A DNA stretch of 64,000 nucleotides from Knufia peltigerae (Eukaryota > Ascomycota > Eurotiomycetes > Chaetothyriales > Trichomeriaceae), in contig JAPDRN010000057.1 in NCBI GenBank assembly GCA_030247855.1, positions 62,001 through 126,000 on the forward strand, given 5' to 3'. Made by a program: the position numbers and the translations under genes. Below, one piece after another: positions 14,191 through 22,360 of the stretch; within the stretch, counting starts at the first letter, position 1; every line of letters begins with the position of its first letter. The notes below the pieces were generated by a model. That model did no database searches. It had not been told where the DNA came from and was given only the letters and a program-made list of their open reading frames with translations.

Positions 14191-17100
14191 GTGGAAATCT
14201 GCGTTCGTCGCTCGCCACTGCTGCTGGCCCTGTTGCCGGCATTGCTGTCGGCGTCCCTGTCGGCCCAGGCCGCACCGGTCGGCAACCTGCGCTCGGTCAG
14301 CGCCAGTGCCAGCACCGACGGTGCAAATGGCTGGGACCTGCAGACCGACAACGGCACGCGCATCCGCATCGAACTGCCGGCCGCCGACATCATCCGCGTG
14401 CAGGCCGGCCGCAACGGCAAATTGACCGGCGCCGGCGACAAGGCCGCGCCGATCGTACTGCCGCAGCCCAAGGCCAACGTGCAGGCGCAACTGGAAGAAG
14501 ACGCGCAGGAGATCCGCGTGCGTACCGCTGCACTCGTGCTGCATGTACAGCGGCAGCCGCTGCGCCTGCGCCTGGAGCGCTTGGACAACGGCCAGCCCAC
14601 CGCCTTGTGGCAGGAACTGCAGCCGCTGGACCTGGATGCCGCGCAGAGCGTGCAGGTGCTGTCCTCGCAGGCCGATGAAGGTTATTACGGTGGTGGCCAG
14701 CAGAACGGCCGCTACCAGTTCAAGGGTCGTGAACTGGAAGTCTCGTACTCCGGCGGCTGGGAAGAGGGTGATCGCCCGAGCCCGGCGCCGATGCTGCTGA
14801 GCAGCCGTGGCTGGGGCATGCTGCGCAACACATGGAGCGACGGCAGCTACGACCTGCGCCAGAGCGACCAGGCCACCCTGCTGCATCGCGAAGACCGCTT
14901 CGATGCCTACTACTTCGTTGGCGCCGATCTGCCGAAGCTGATCGAGCGCTACACCCAGCTGACCGGCCGCCCGAACATGGTCGCGCGCTGGGCGCTGTCC
15001 TATGGCGATGCCGATTGCTACAACGACGGCGACAACAGCAAGAAGCCCGGCACCGTTCCCGAGGGCTGGAGCGACGGCCCGACTGGCACCACGCCGGATG
15101 TGATCGACAGCGTGGCCAAGCAGTACCGGGCCAACGACATGCCCGGCGGCTGGATCCTGCCCAACGATGGCTATGGCTGCGGCTACAAGCAGTTGCCGGA
15201 GACGGTGAAGGGCCTGGCCGGGTACGGCTTCCGCACCGGCCTGTGGACCGAGAACGGCGTGGACAAGATCGCCTGGGAAGTGGGCAAGGCCGGCAGCCGC
15301 GTGCAGAAACTGGACGTGGCCTGGACCGGCAAGGGCTACCAGTTTGCGATGGATGCCAACCGCCAGGCGTTCAACGGAATCCTCGACAATTCCGATTCGC
15401 GCCCGTTCCTGTGGACGGTGATGGGCTGGGCCGGCATCCAGCGCTATGCCGTGGCCTGGACCGGCGACCAGAGCAGCAGCTGGGACTACATCCGCTGGCA
15501 CGTGCCGACCCTGGTGGGTTCGGGCCTGTCCGGCATGGCCTACGCCAGTGGCGATGTCGATGCGATCTTCGGCGGCAGTGCCGAGACCTTCACCCGTGAT
15601 CTGCAGTGGAAGGCGTTCACGCCCGTGCTGATGGGCATGAGTGGCTGGTCGTCGAATGCGCGCAAGCACCCGTGGTGGTACGACGAGCCCTACCGCAGCA
15701 TCAACCGCGATTACCTGAAGTTGAAGATGCGCCTGACCCCGTACATGTATGGGCTGGTGCATGACGCCGCGCAGACCGGTGCACCGCCGGTGCGTGGCCT
15801 GATGTGGGACAACCCGCGCGATCCGCACGCGCAGGATGAAACCTACAAGTACCAGTTCCTGCTCGGCCGCGACCTGCTGGTTGCACCGGTGTACCGCAGC
15901 CAGGCCGCCAGCCGTGGTTGGCGCCGCGACATCCACCTGCCCGCCGGTGGGTGGATCGACTACTGGGATGGCCGCTGCGTGCAGGCCACCGCCGAAGGCC
16001 GCCAGCTGGACCGCCAGGTGGACCTGGCCACGCTGCCGGTGTTCGTGCGAGCCGGTGCGATCCTGCCGATGTACCCGTCGATGCTGTTCGACGGCGAGAA
16101 ACCTCTCGATGAAGTGACCTTCGACCTGTATCCGCAGGGTGATTCGCAGTACACGCTGTACGAAGATGACGGCAACACCCGCCGCTACCAGCAGGGCGAA
16201 TCGAGCACGCAGCGGATCAGTGTGCAGGCGCCGGCACAGGGCAGTGGCCCGGTGCAGGTGCAGATCGATGCGGTGCAGGGCCAGTACAACGGCCAGCTGG
16301 CACAGCGCCGCTATGGCCTGCGCGTGCTCAGCCGGCAAGCGCCACGTGCGGTGCAGGCCGCTGGCCGCGCGCTGCCGGCGCTGGCCGACGCGGCCGCATT
16401 CAACAGCGCCAGCGAGGGTTGGTACTTCGATGCCAAGGAGCGTCGCGGCACCCTGCATGTACGCACCGCGGCGCAGGACATCCGCCAGCCGCTGCAGCTG
16501 CAGCTGGACTTCGCCGTCGCCGCCGCGGCCGCCGACGATGCCTATCCGGCCGCACCGGTGCTGGGCCGCGAACTGCCGGCCGACAGCCTGCTGGTGGTCA
16601 ATCGCCCGGCCGAAGAACCCGGCCATGCGCTGGAAAATGCCTTCGACGATGATCCGGCCACGTGGTTCCGCAGCGTGCGCAACCAGGCCGTGCGCACCGG
16701 TGCCCATGAGTGGGTGATCGGCTTCGGCGAACGCAGGATGATCGATGGCATCGACATCGCGCCGCGCAACGACAAGAACTGGAAGCACGGCCAGGTGCGC
16801 GACTACGAGGTGTACCTGGGTGACAGCAATGGCGAATGGGGAGAGCCCATCGCCCGCGGCCACCTGCAGCTGAAGGAAGGCGTGCAGCGCATCGACTTCC
16901 CGGCCCACGCCGGCCGCCTGCTGCGCTTCCGCGTGCTGAGCGTGCAGAACCCCGAAGGTGATGGCGCCAGCAGTACCGATCCGATGGTGACCGCTGCGCA
17001 GGGCAGTGCGCGTGCCTTCGATGCACTGCAACCGCGCGACGTCGGTCCGATTGCGCTGTCCACCTTCCACATCCTCGAACACCAGGAACCGGAGCGACCG

Positions 17101-17550
17101 GCCCGGCAGCGCTATCTCTCCGAGCTGCCGGTGCCGGCCGCGCTGGCCAGCCAGGTGCGCGCCGACAAGGCGTTCACTGGCGACGCCGGCATGCGCATGA
17201 ACGGCCTGCAGTTCCGCCGTGGCCTCGGCGTGGCCGCCAACAGCCGCATCGACCTGCGCCTGCAGGGGGGTTGGCGCCTGCTGCGTGCCGACCTCGGCAT
17301 CGACGACGCCTGCCGCACGGCCGGCGGCCTGCAGTTCCAGGTCTGGGGTGACAACCATCTGCTGTACGACAGCGGCCTGGTGAAGGCGCCCGGCGTGGTC
17401 AAGCCGGAGCTGGACATCCGTGGCCTTTCCACCCTGAGCCTGCGCACGCTGGGTGCGCAGGGCAGCCAACCCGCCCAGGTCTGCGCCAACTGGGCCAACG
17501 CCGTGCTGATCGGCCAGGAGGGCGACTCCGCCAGCATCGTCGCCCCATGA
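14191..17550 (+). CDS. Exported GH31 glycosidase with CBM32-like and NPCBM modules, probable alpha-N-acetylgalactosaminidase
   Basis: 1119 residues from the GTG at 14191 (GGGAG at 14181 as ribosome-binding site). The signal peptide ends near AQA (about 27). A GH31 N-terminal beta domain precedes the TIM barrel. KLDVAW (Asp about 375) fits the GH31 nucleophile and AWTGDQ (Asp about 426) the acid/base. Residues about 800-925 (NAFDDDPATWF, IDGIDIAPRND) form an F5/8-type C/CBM32-like module. Residues about 972-1110 are an NPCBM-like module (GMRMNGLQFRRGLGVAAN), a group that includes binders of terminal Gal/GalNAc. GH31 includes a GalNAc-specific subfamily, and the aga context supports that activity. 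The GH31 call is firm; the substrate is inferred. Confidence 0.85.
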   Translation: MEICVRRSPLLLALLPALLSASLSAQAAPVGNLRSVSASASTDGANGWDLQTDNGTRIRIELPAADIIRVQAGRNGKLTGAGDKAAPIVLPQPKANVQAQLEEDAQEIRVRTAALVLHVQRQPLRLRLERLDNGQPTALWQELQPLDLDAAQSVQVLSSQADEGYYGGGQQNGRYQFKGRELEVSYSGGWEEGDRPSPAPMLLSSRGWGMLRNTWSDGSYDLRQSDQATLLHREDRFDAYYFVGADLPKLIERYTQLTGRPNMVARWALSYGDADCYNDGDNSKKPGTVPEGWSDGPTGTTPDVIDSVAKQYRANDMPGGWILPNDGYGCGYKQLPETVKGLAGYGFRTGLWTENGVDKIAWEVGKAGSRVQKLDVAWTGKGYQFAMDANRQAFNGILDNSDSRPFLWTVMGWAGIQRYAVAWTGDQSSSWDYIRWHVPTLVGSGLSGMAYASGDVDAIFGGSAETFTRDLQWKAFTPVLMGMSGWSSNARKHPWWYDEPYRSINRDYLKLKMRLTPYMYGLVHDAAQTGAPPVRGLMWDNPRDPHAQDETYKYQFLLGRDLLVAPVYRSQAASRGWRRDIHLPAGGWIDYWDGRCVQATAEGRQLDRQVDLATLPVFVRAGAILPMYPSMLFDGEKPLDEVTFDLYPQGDSQYTLYEDDGNTRRYQQGESSTQRISVQAPAQGSGPVQVQIDAVQGQYNGQLAQRRYGLRVLSRQAPRAVQAAGRALPALADAAAFNSASEGWYFDAKERRGTLHVRTAAQDIRQPLQLQLDFAVAAAAADDAYPAAPVLGRELPADSLLVVNRPAEEPGHALENAFDDDPATWFRSVRNQAVRTGAHEWVIGFGERRMIDGIDIAPRNDKNWKHGQVRDYEVYLGDSNGEWGEPIARGHLQLKEGVQRIDFPAHAGRLLRFRVLSVQNPEGDGASSTDPMVTAAQGSARAFDALQPRDVGPIALSTFHILEHQEPERPARQRYLSELPVPAALASQVRADKAFTGDAGMRMNGLQFRRGLGVAANSRIDLRLQGGWRLLRADLGIDDACRTAGGLQFQVWGDNHLLYDSGLVKAPGVVKPELDIRGLSTLSLRTLGAQGSQPAQVCANWANAVLIGQEGDSASIVAP

Positions 17551-17682
17551 CCGCCACGTAACACCGCTCCTCCCCCGCCCATTCCGACTACGGCTTCACC
17601 ACGACGGTGGGAGCCGTGGCCCGGGAGCGTTTTGCCCGCCGATCCACCATTCGCGCCGCACCCCTGCCAGGAGAGAACCCCG

Positions 17683-20658
17683 ATGTTGCCCGCCCGCCAC
17701 CACCGCCCCCCCTGTCGCTCGATCGCACCGCTGTCGCTGGCCATCGCCGGCGTGCTGCTGTCGGTCGCCGTTCCTGCCTTCGCCCAGGAGAGCAAGGACA
17801 AGGCCACCGACCTGGCCCGCATCGAGGTCACCGGTTCCAACATCCGCCGCACCGACGTTGAAACCGCCTCGCCGGTGCAGGTGATCAGCAAGCAGGACAT
17901 CCAGAACATGGGTGCGCGCACGCTGCTGCAGGTGCTCGACAACCTTCCGGCCGCACGGCCAGCGCAGCAGGATTCGCGCTCGCTGTTCACTGGCTCCGAC
18001 GGCGCGTCGCAGGCCAACCTGCGCGGCCTCGGCGCACAAGGCACGCTGGTGCTGTTGAATGGCCGTCGCCTGTCGTACTACGGCGCGCCAGCCGGCTTCC
18101 AGACCCAGTTCGTCAACATCGATGCGATTCCCGCCGCCGCCATCGAACGCATGGAAGTGCTGACCGACGGCGCCTCGGCCGTGTACGGCACCGACGCGGT
18201 GGCCGGCGTGATCAACGTGATCACCAAGCGCAACTTCCAGGGCGCGGAGATCAGCTTCACCAATGACACCTCCTCGCGCATCGATTCCTACGGCGAGCGC
18301 CAGGCCAGCATCACCGCCGGCTTCGGTGACCTCACCGAGAACCGCTTCAACATCTACGGCGCGGTGAACATGTACCGCCGCGACGCGATCCCGCTGGCCG
18401 ACTTCTATGACAAGCGCCCGGACCAGTACTACGTCAACAACCCCAACTATCTGAACAACCTGCGCCTGGGCGTGGGCAGCAAGCCGGGCCAGTTCAACCC
18501 GGGCAGCTATTTCGCGTTCGATCCGGTGACCGGCCGCCGCGTGCAGGAAGCCGCGCCGGGCTGCCAGAACGTACTGCAGGGTGAAGCCGCCGGCCCGCGT
18601 TGCGTCTGGGAAACCTGGATGAACAACGAGATCGACGCGGGCGCCAAATCCGAGCGCAATACCGCCTACCTCAACGGCACCTTCCTGGTGGGTGACAGCA
18701 CCGAGATCTTCGCCGAGGCCACCTATACCGATATCGACCTGCGTGCCAACGGCGGTACGCCGCGCAGCTACGGCACCACCACCGGCAACCCGACCAGCTG
18801 GTTCTCGCGCGATACCGGCAACAACGTCAACCAGTTCCTGTATCCGTTCCTGGGCCCGAACAACGAGTACAACCACGCCAGCCCCGAGCTGAAGGCCATG
18901 ATGGGCGGCGTGGTCGGCCTGCAGTACTTGCTGCAGGATGCCGGCGCCAACTACTTCGGCCAGCGCAACACCGACAAGAGCTACCGCGTGCTGACCGGTG
19001 CACGTGGCAACGTCGGTGACTGGAACTGGGAAACCGCGTTCGCCACCGCTGGCACGCACTCGACCACCTACCAGACGATCAACGTCAACGTGAAGGGCTT
19101 CGAGAAGGCCTTCGGTCCTTACAGCATCGATCCGGGCACGGGCCGTGTGATCATTTCCGATCATCCGGCGTACAAGTTCGGTGAGATCAGCGAAGCCAAC
19201 GCCGCACTGATCCGCGGCGCCTTCCCGACCTTCGACATCCAGTCGTGGACCCGCCTGCATACCCTGGACGGCAAGATCGAAGGCCCGCTGTTCCAGCTGC
19301 CGGCCGGCGACATGCGCGCCGCGTTCGGTTTCAACGCCAGCCGCGAAACCTTCTACACCCCCGGCAACGCCGACGCGGCCGCCGGCCTGATCACCCAGCA
19401 GGGTGGCTCGTGGTTCGATGGCGCGCGCAACACCTATGCACTGTTTGCTGAAACGGTGGCGCCGATCACCGAGAAGCTGGAGCTGGATGCGGCCGTGCGC
19501 GTGGACAAGTACCCGAACTTCAGCGCCAATGTCGCGCCGAAGATCGGCTTCAAGTACCAGGCCTTCGATCAGCTGATGCTGCGCGGTACCTATTCCACCG
19601 GCTTCCGCGCCCCCAGCCTGGCCGAGTCCGGCAACGGCGGCGTGTACGCGCAGCTGGGTGGTTTCCGCGATGAACTGCGCTGTGCCGAGACCAACGCCAT
19701 CGCCAACCTGCTGCTGAAATCGCAGCGCGGCGGTGATGTCGACCTGGGCAAGAGCCTGCTCAACGTGGACTGCAGCCGCACCGTGGCCCGTATGACCCAG
19801 CCGAACCAGAACCTGAAGCCGGAGAAGGCGAAGATTGCCACGCTGGGCTTCGTCTACGAGCCGGCCACCTGGCTGTCGGTGTCGGCCGACTACTGGTTCA
19901 TCTACCGCGACAACGAAATCGTTGCCCCGGACTACCGCCGCGCTGAAGACATCATCTCCTCGTCGCGCTCGCCGATCACCGACAGCGACCGCGCCAACGT
20001 GGCCGCACTGGCGGCGATGTGCGCCGACCCGGCCAGCGGCGTGAGCTGCCCGGGAACGCTGCCGGGCTACTCGGCCGGCAACGTGGCCAGCGTGGTGGGC
20101 CAGTACAAGAACCGCGGCAAGACCCTGATCGATGGCTTCGACATTGATGCGCGCAGCCGTTTCTCGCTGGGTGAGTGGGGCGGGCTGAACATCGGCCTGG
20201 CCGCCACCATCGCCAACCGCAACCGCTTCTACATGGATGAACAGAACGGCTGGTACTACGGCGACGTGGTGGGCTACTACAACAACCCGCGCCTGCGTGC
20301 GACGCTGAATGCCGACTGGACCTACAAGCAGGTCACCACCAGCATGTTCGTCAACTACGTGGGCGGCACCAAGTGGGCCACCGACCAGATCGACGAAGAA
20401 AGCAACAACAAGGAGACCTGCACCGGCGGCTACCTGGCACTGCAGAAGAGCAAGTGCGATGGTGCACCGTCGTGGTGGACCGCCAACATGAGCGTCACCT
20501 GGCGCCCGGACGATGCCTGGAACCTGAGCTTCACCGTCAAGAACCTGTTCAACCGCCTGCCGTTCTACGATCCGAACAGCTTCCTGGGTGACTCCAGTGA
20601 CTACGCCACCATCTTCGGCCGTGGTTACAGTGTGACCATCGGCTACCGGTTCAAGTAA
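17683..20658 (+). CDS. TonB-dependent receptor, probable outer-membrane GalNAc-glycan importer
   Basis: 991 residues from the ATG at 17683, with AGGAGAG at 17669. A signal peptide ends about ...PAFAQ. A TonB-box-like IEVTGSNIRR follows, then a plug domain (SPVQVISKQDIQNMGARTLLQVL, NLRGLGAQGTLVLLNGRR, RMEVLTDGASAVYGTDAVAGVINVITK) and a long beta-barrel ending in aromatic-Lys (VTIGYRFK). It belongs to the large oligosaccharide-type receptors of Xanthomonadaceae. Its position between two exported alpha-GalNAcase candidates makes it the likely outer-membrane entry for released GalNAc or GalNAc-containing glycans. A CDS gap of 132 bp separates it from the GH31 gene, without its own CTTTC cluster. 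Confidence 0.9.
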   Translation: MLPARHHRPPCRSIAPLSLAIAGVLLSVAVPAFAQESKDKATDLARIEVTGSNIRRTDVETASPVQVISKQDIQNMGARTLLQVLDNLPAARPAQQDSRSLFTGSDGASQANLRGLGAQGTLVLLNGRRLSYYGAPAGFQTQFVNIDAIPAAAIERMEVLTDGASAVYGTDAVAGVINVITKRNFQGAEISFTNDTSSRIDSYGERQASITAGFGDLTENRFNIYGAVNMYRRDAIPLADFYDKRPDQYYVNNPNYLNNLRLGVGSKPGQFNPGSYFAFDPVTGRRVQEAAPGCQNVLQGEAAGPRCVWETWMNNEIDAGAKSERNTAYLNGTFLVGDSTEIFAEATYTDIDLRANGGTPRSYGTTTGNPTSWFSRDTGNNVNQFLYPFLGPNNEYNHASPELKAMMGGVVGLQYLLQDAGANYFGQRNTDKSYRVLTGARGNVGDWNWETAFATAGTHSTTYQTINVNVKGFEKAFGPYSIDPGTGRVIISDHPAYKFGEISEANAALIRGAFPTFDIQSWTRLHTLDGKIEGPLFQLPAGDMRAAFGFNASRETFYTPGNADAAAGLITQQGGSWFDGARNTYALFAETVAPITEKLELDAAVRVDKYPNFSANVAPKIGFKYQAFDQLMLRGTYSTGFRAPSLAESGNGGVYAQLGGFRDELRCAETNAIANLLLKSQRGGDVDLGKSLLNVDCSRTVARMTQPNQNLKPEKAKIATLGFVYEPATWLSVSADYWFIYRDNEIVAPDYRRAEDIISSSRSPITDSDRANVAALAAMCADPASGVSCPGTLPGYSAGNVASVVGQYKNRGKTLIDGFDIDARSRFSLGEWGGLNIGLAATIANRNRFYMDEQNGWYYGDVVGYYNNPRLRATLNADWTYKQVTTSMFVNYVGGTKWATDQIDEESNNKETCTGGYLALQKSKCDGAPSWWTANMSVTWRPDDAWNLSFTVKNLFNRLPFYDPNSFLGDSSDYATIFGRGYSVTIGYRFK

Positions 20659-20722
20659 TTCCGTTTGCGTGACCAGGCGCGTCGGCCAAGGCTGGCGCGC
20701 CTTCAAGAGGAGAGTGTTTGCC

Positions 20723-22078
20723 ATGAAGCGTAGGGAATTCATCGCGGCCAGCGCCGCTGTCGCCGCCAGCAGCCTGCTGCCGCAGACCCCGGCATGGGCA
20801 CGTGGCCGCAAGGTACGCCTGGCCGTGATCGGTACCGGCATGCGTGGCCTGGTGCTGCTGAAGGAACTGGTGCGCCGCGACGACGTGGAGGTCGTTGCCC
20901 TGTGCGATATCGAGCCGATCATGCTCGGCCGCGCCGTGGAGATGGTCAGCAAGGCGGGCAAGCCCGCGCCGAAGACCTACGGCCAGGACCGTGACATCAA
21001 TGCCTGGAAGCGCCTGCTGGAGCAGAAGGGCATCGATGGCGTGATCATTGCCACGCCATGGGAGTACCACGCACCGATGGCGATTGCCGCGATGCAGGCC
21101 GGCGTGGCCGTGGGCTGTGAAGTGGTGGCCGGCATCACCCTGCAGGACCACTGGGACGTGCTGAAGACCCAGCTGAGCACCGGCACCCCGTACATGCTGC
21201 TGGAAAACGTCTGCTACCGCCGCGACGTGATGGCGGCGCTGCAGATGGTGCGGCAGGGTTTGTTCGGCGAACTGGTGCACCTGCAGGCCGGCTACCAGCA
21301 CGACCTGCGCGGGGTGAAGTTCAACTCCGGCGACCCGAACCAGCCCTACGACAGCGGCGTGGAGTTCGGCCCCAAGGGCTGGAGCGAAGCACGCTGGCGC
21401 ACCGAGCATTCAGTGGAGCGCAATGGCGAGCTCTACCCCAGCCACGGCATCGGCCCGTGCGCGATGTATACCGGCATCAACCGCGGCAACCGCTTCACCC
21501 ACATCAACGCGTTCGCCACCAAGGCGCGCGGCCTGCACGAATACACCGTAGCCAAGAGCGGCGGCACCACCCATCCGAGCACCAAGGTGAAGTTCAAGCT
21601 CGGCGACATCGTCACCACCACGCTGGCCTGCGAGAACGGCGAGACCATCCTGCTGCAGCACGACACCTCGCTGCCGCGACCGTATTCGATGGGCTTCCGC
21701 GTGCAGGGCACCAAGGGCCTGTGGATGGACGTGAACCATTCGATCCACATCGAAGGCCGCAGCCCGCCGCACCAGTGGGAAGAGTTCAAGACGTACCAGG
21801 ACCAGTACGAACATCCGCTGTGGAAACAGAATGCCGACACTGCCGCGAGTGCAGGGCATGGTGGCATGGACTGGTTCGTGATCCATGCGTTCGTGGAAGC
21901 GCTGAAGGCCAAGGCACCGATGCCGATCGACATCTACGACGCAGTGACGTGGAGCGCGATTACCCCGTTGAGCGAGCAGTCGATCGCCAACAGTTTCCAG
22001 ACGCTGGAGTTCCCGGATTTCACTGCGGGCCTGTGGCAGAAGCGCAAGCCGATTTTTGCGTTTGACGGGAAGTACTGA
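20723..22078 (+). CDS. Tat-exported GH109-type alpha-N-acetylgalactosaminidase
   Basis: 451 residues from the ATG at 20723, with AGAGGAGAG at 20706. MKRREFIAAS is a twin-arginine signal, fitting export of a folded, cofactor-loaded enzyme. The N-terminal Rossmann fold has AVIGTGMRG (about 34-42), then CDIEP and IIATPWEYHAPMAI. GH109 enzymes are Gfo/Idh/MocA-fold proteins that use tightly bound NAD to cleave terminal alpha-GalNAc by a redox mechanism. YPSHGIGP (Tyr 238, His 241) matches the conserved active-site Y-x-x-H of that family. Together with the GH31 enzyme it gives the island two unrelated routes to the same sugar. A terminator follows. Confidence 0.87.
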   Translation: MKRREFIAASAAVAASSLLPQTPAWARGRKVRLAVIGTGMRGLVLLKELVRRDDVEVVALCDIEPIMLGRAVEMVSKAGKPAPKTYGQDRDINAWKRLLEQKGIDGVIIATPWEYHAPMAIAAMQAGVAVGCEVVAGITLQDHWDVLKTQLSTGTPYMLLENVCYRRDVMAALQMVRQGLFGELVHLQAGYQHDLRGVKFNSGDPNQPYDSGVEFGPKGWSEARWRTEHSVERNGELYPSHGIGPCAMYTGINRGNRFTHINAFATKARGLHEYTVAKSGGTTHPSTKVKFKLGDIVTTTLACENGETILLQHDTSLPRPYSMGFRVQGTKGLWMDVNHSIHIEGRSPPHQWEEFKTYQDQYEHPLWKQNADTAASAGHGGMDWFVIHAFVEALKAKAPMPIDIYDAVTWSAITPLSEQSIANSFQTLEFPDFTAGLWQKRKPIFAFDGKY

Positions 22079-22106
22079 GGTTTGGACCCTTCCACGCTGT
22101 GACGGA

Positions 22107-22132
22107 AACGCCGGGCATTGCCCGGCGTTTTT
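22107..22132 (+). terminator. Rho-independent terminator after the GH109 gene
   Basis: AACGCCGGGC (22107-22116) and GCCCGGCGTT (22120-22129) form a perfect 10-bp stem with a 3-base loop, followed by TTTTG. It lies 28 bp after the GH109 stop codon and closes the plus-strand GalNAc transcription unit. The 22133-22360 interval beyond it shows no gene. Confidence 0.88.
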
Positions 22133-22360
22133 GTTTCTGTCGACCGTTATCGGTGACCGGCGGCTATCAGAAAACTCTGAAATTCGACTCACTCCACACT
22201 TTATGACTTGAATGCGTAACCCATATCGGAGATAACGTCCCCATGCGGCCACGCCGCAATCCGGAACAGGGACGATCCGAAGCAGGGCGGGAAAGGGCAA
22301 TGGCTGCCCAAGCGCCTTCGTTCCTCCCGGCGCGGTAACCGCCCAGGAAGGAGAACAGGG

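Noticed and set aside
14137..17469. A 1110-codon open frame on the minus strand opposite the GH31 gene.
   Set aside because: It is His/Gln/Val/Ala-rich shadow coding caused by high GC, has no ribosome-binding site or recognisable domain, and the plus strand encodes a clear glycosidase.
17596..20961. An 1121-codon minus-strand frame opposite the TonB receptor.
   Set aside because: Same shadow pattern; the plus-strand frame has a signal peptide, plug and barrel motifs and a good ribosome-binding site.
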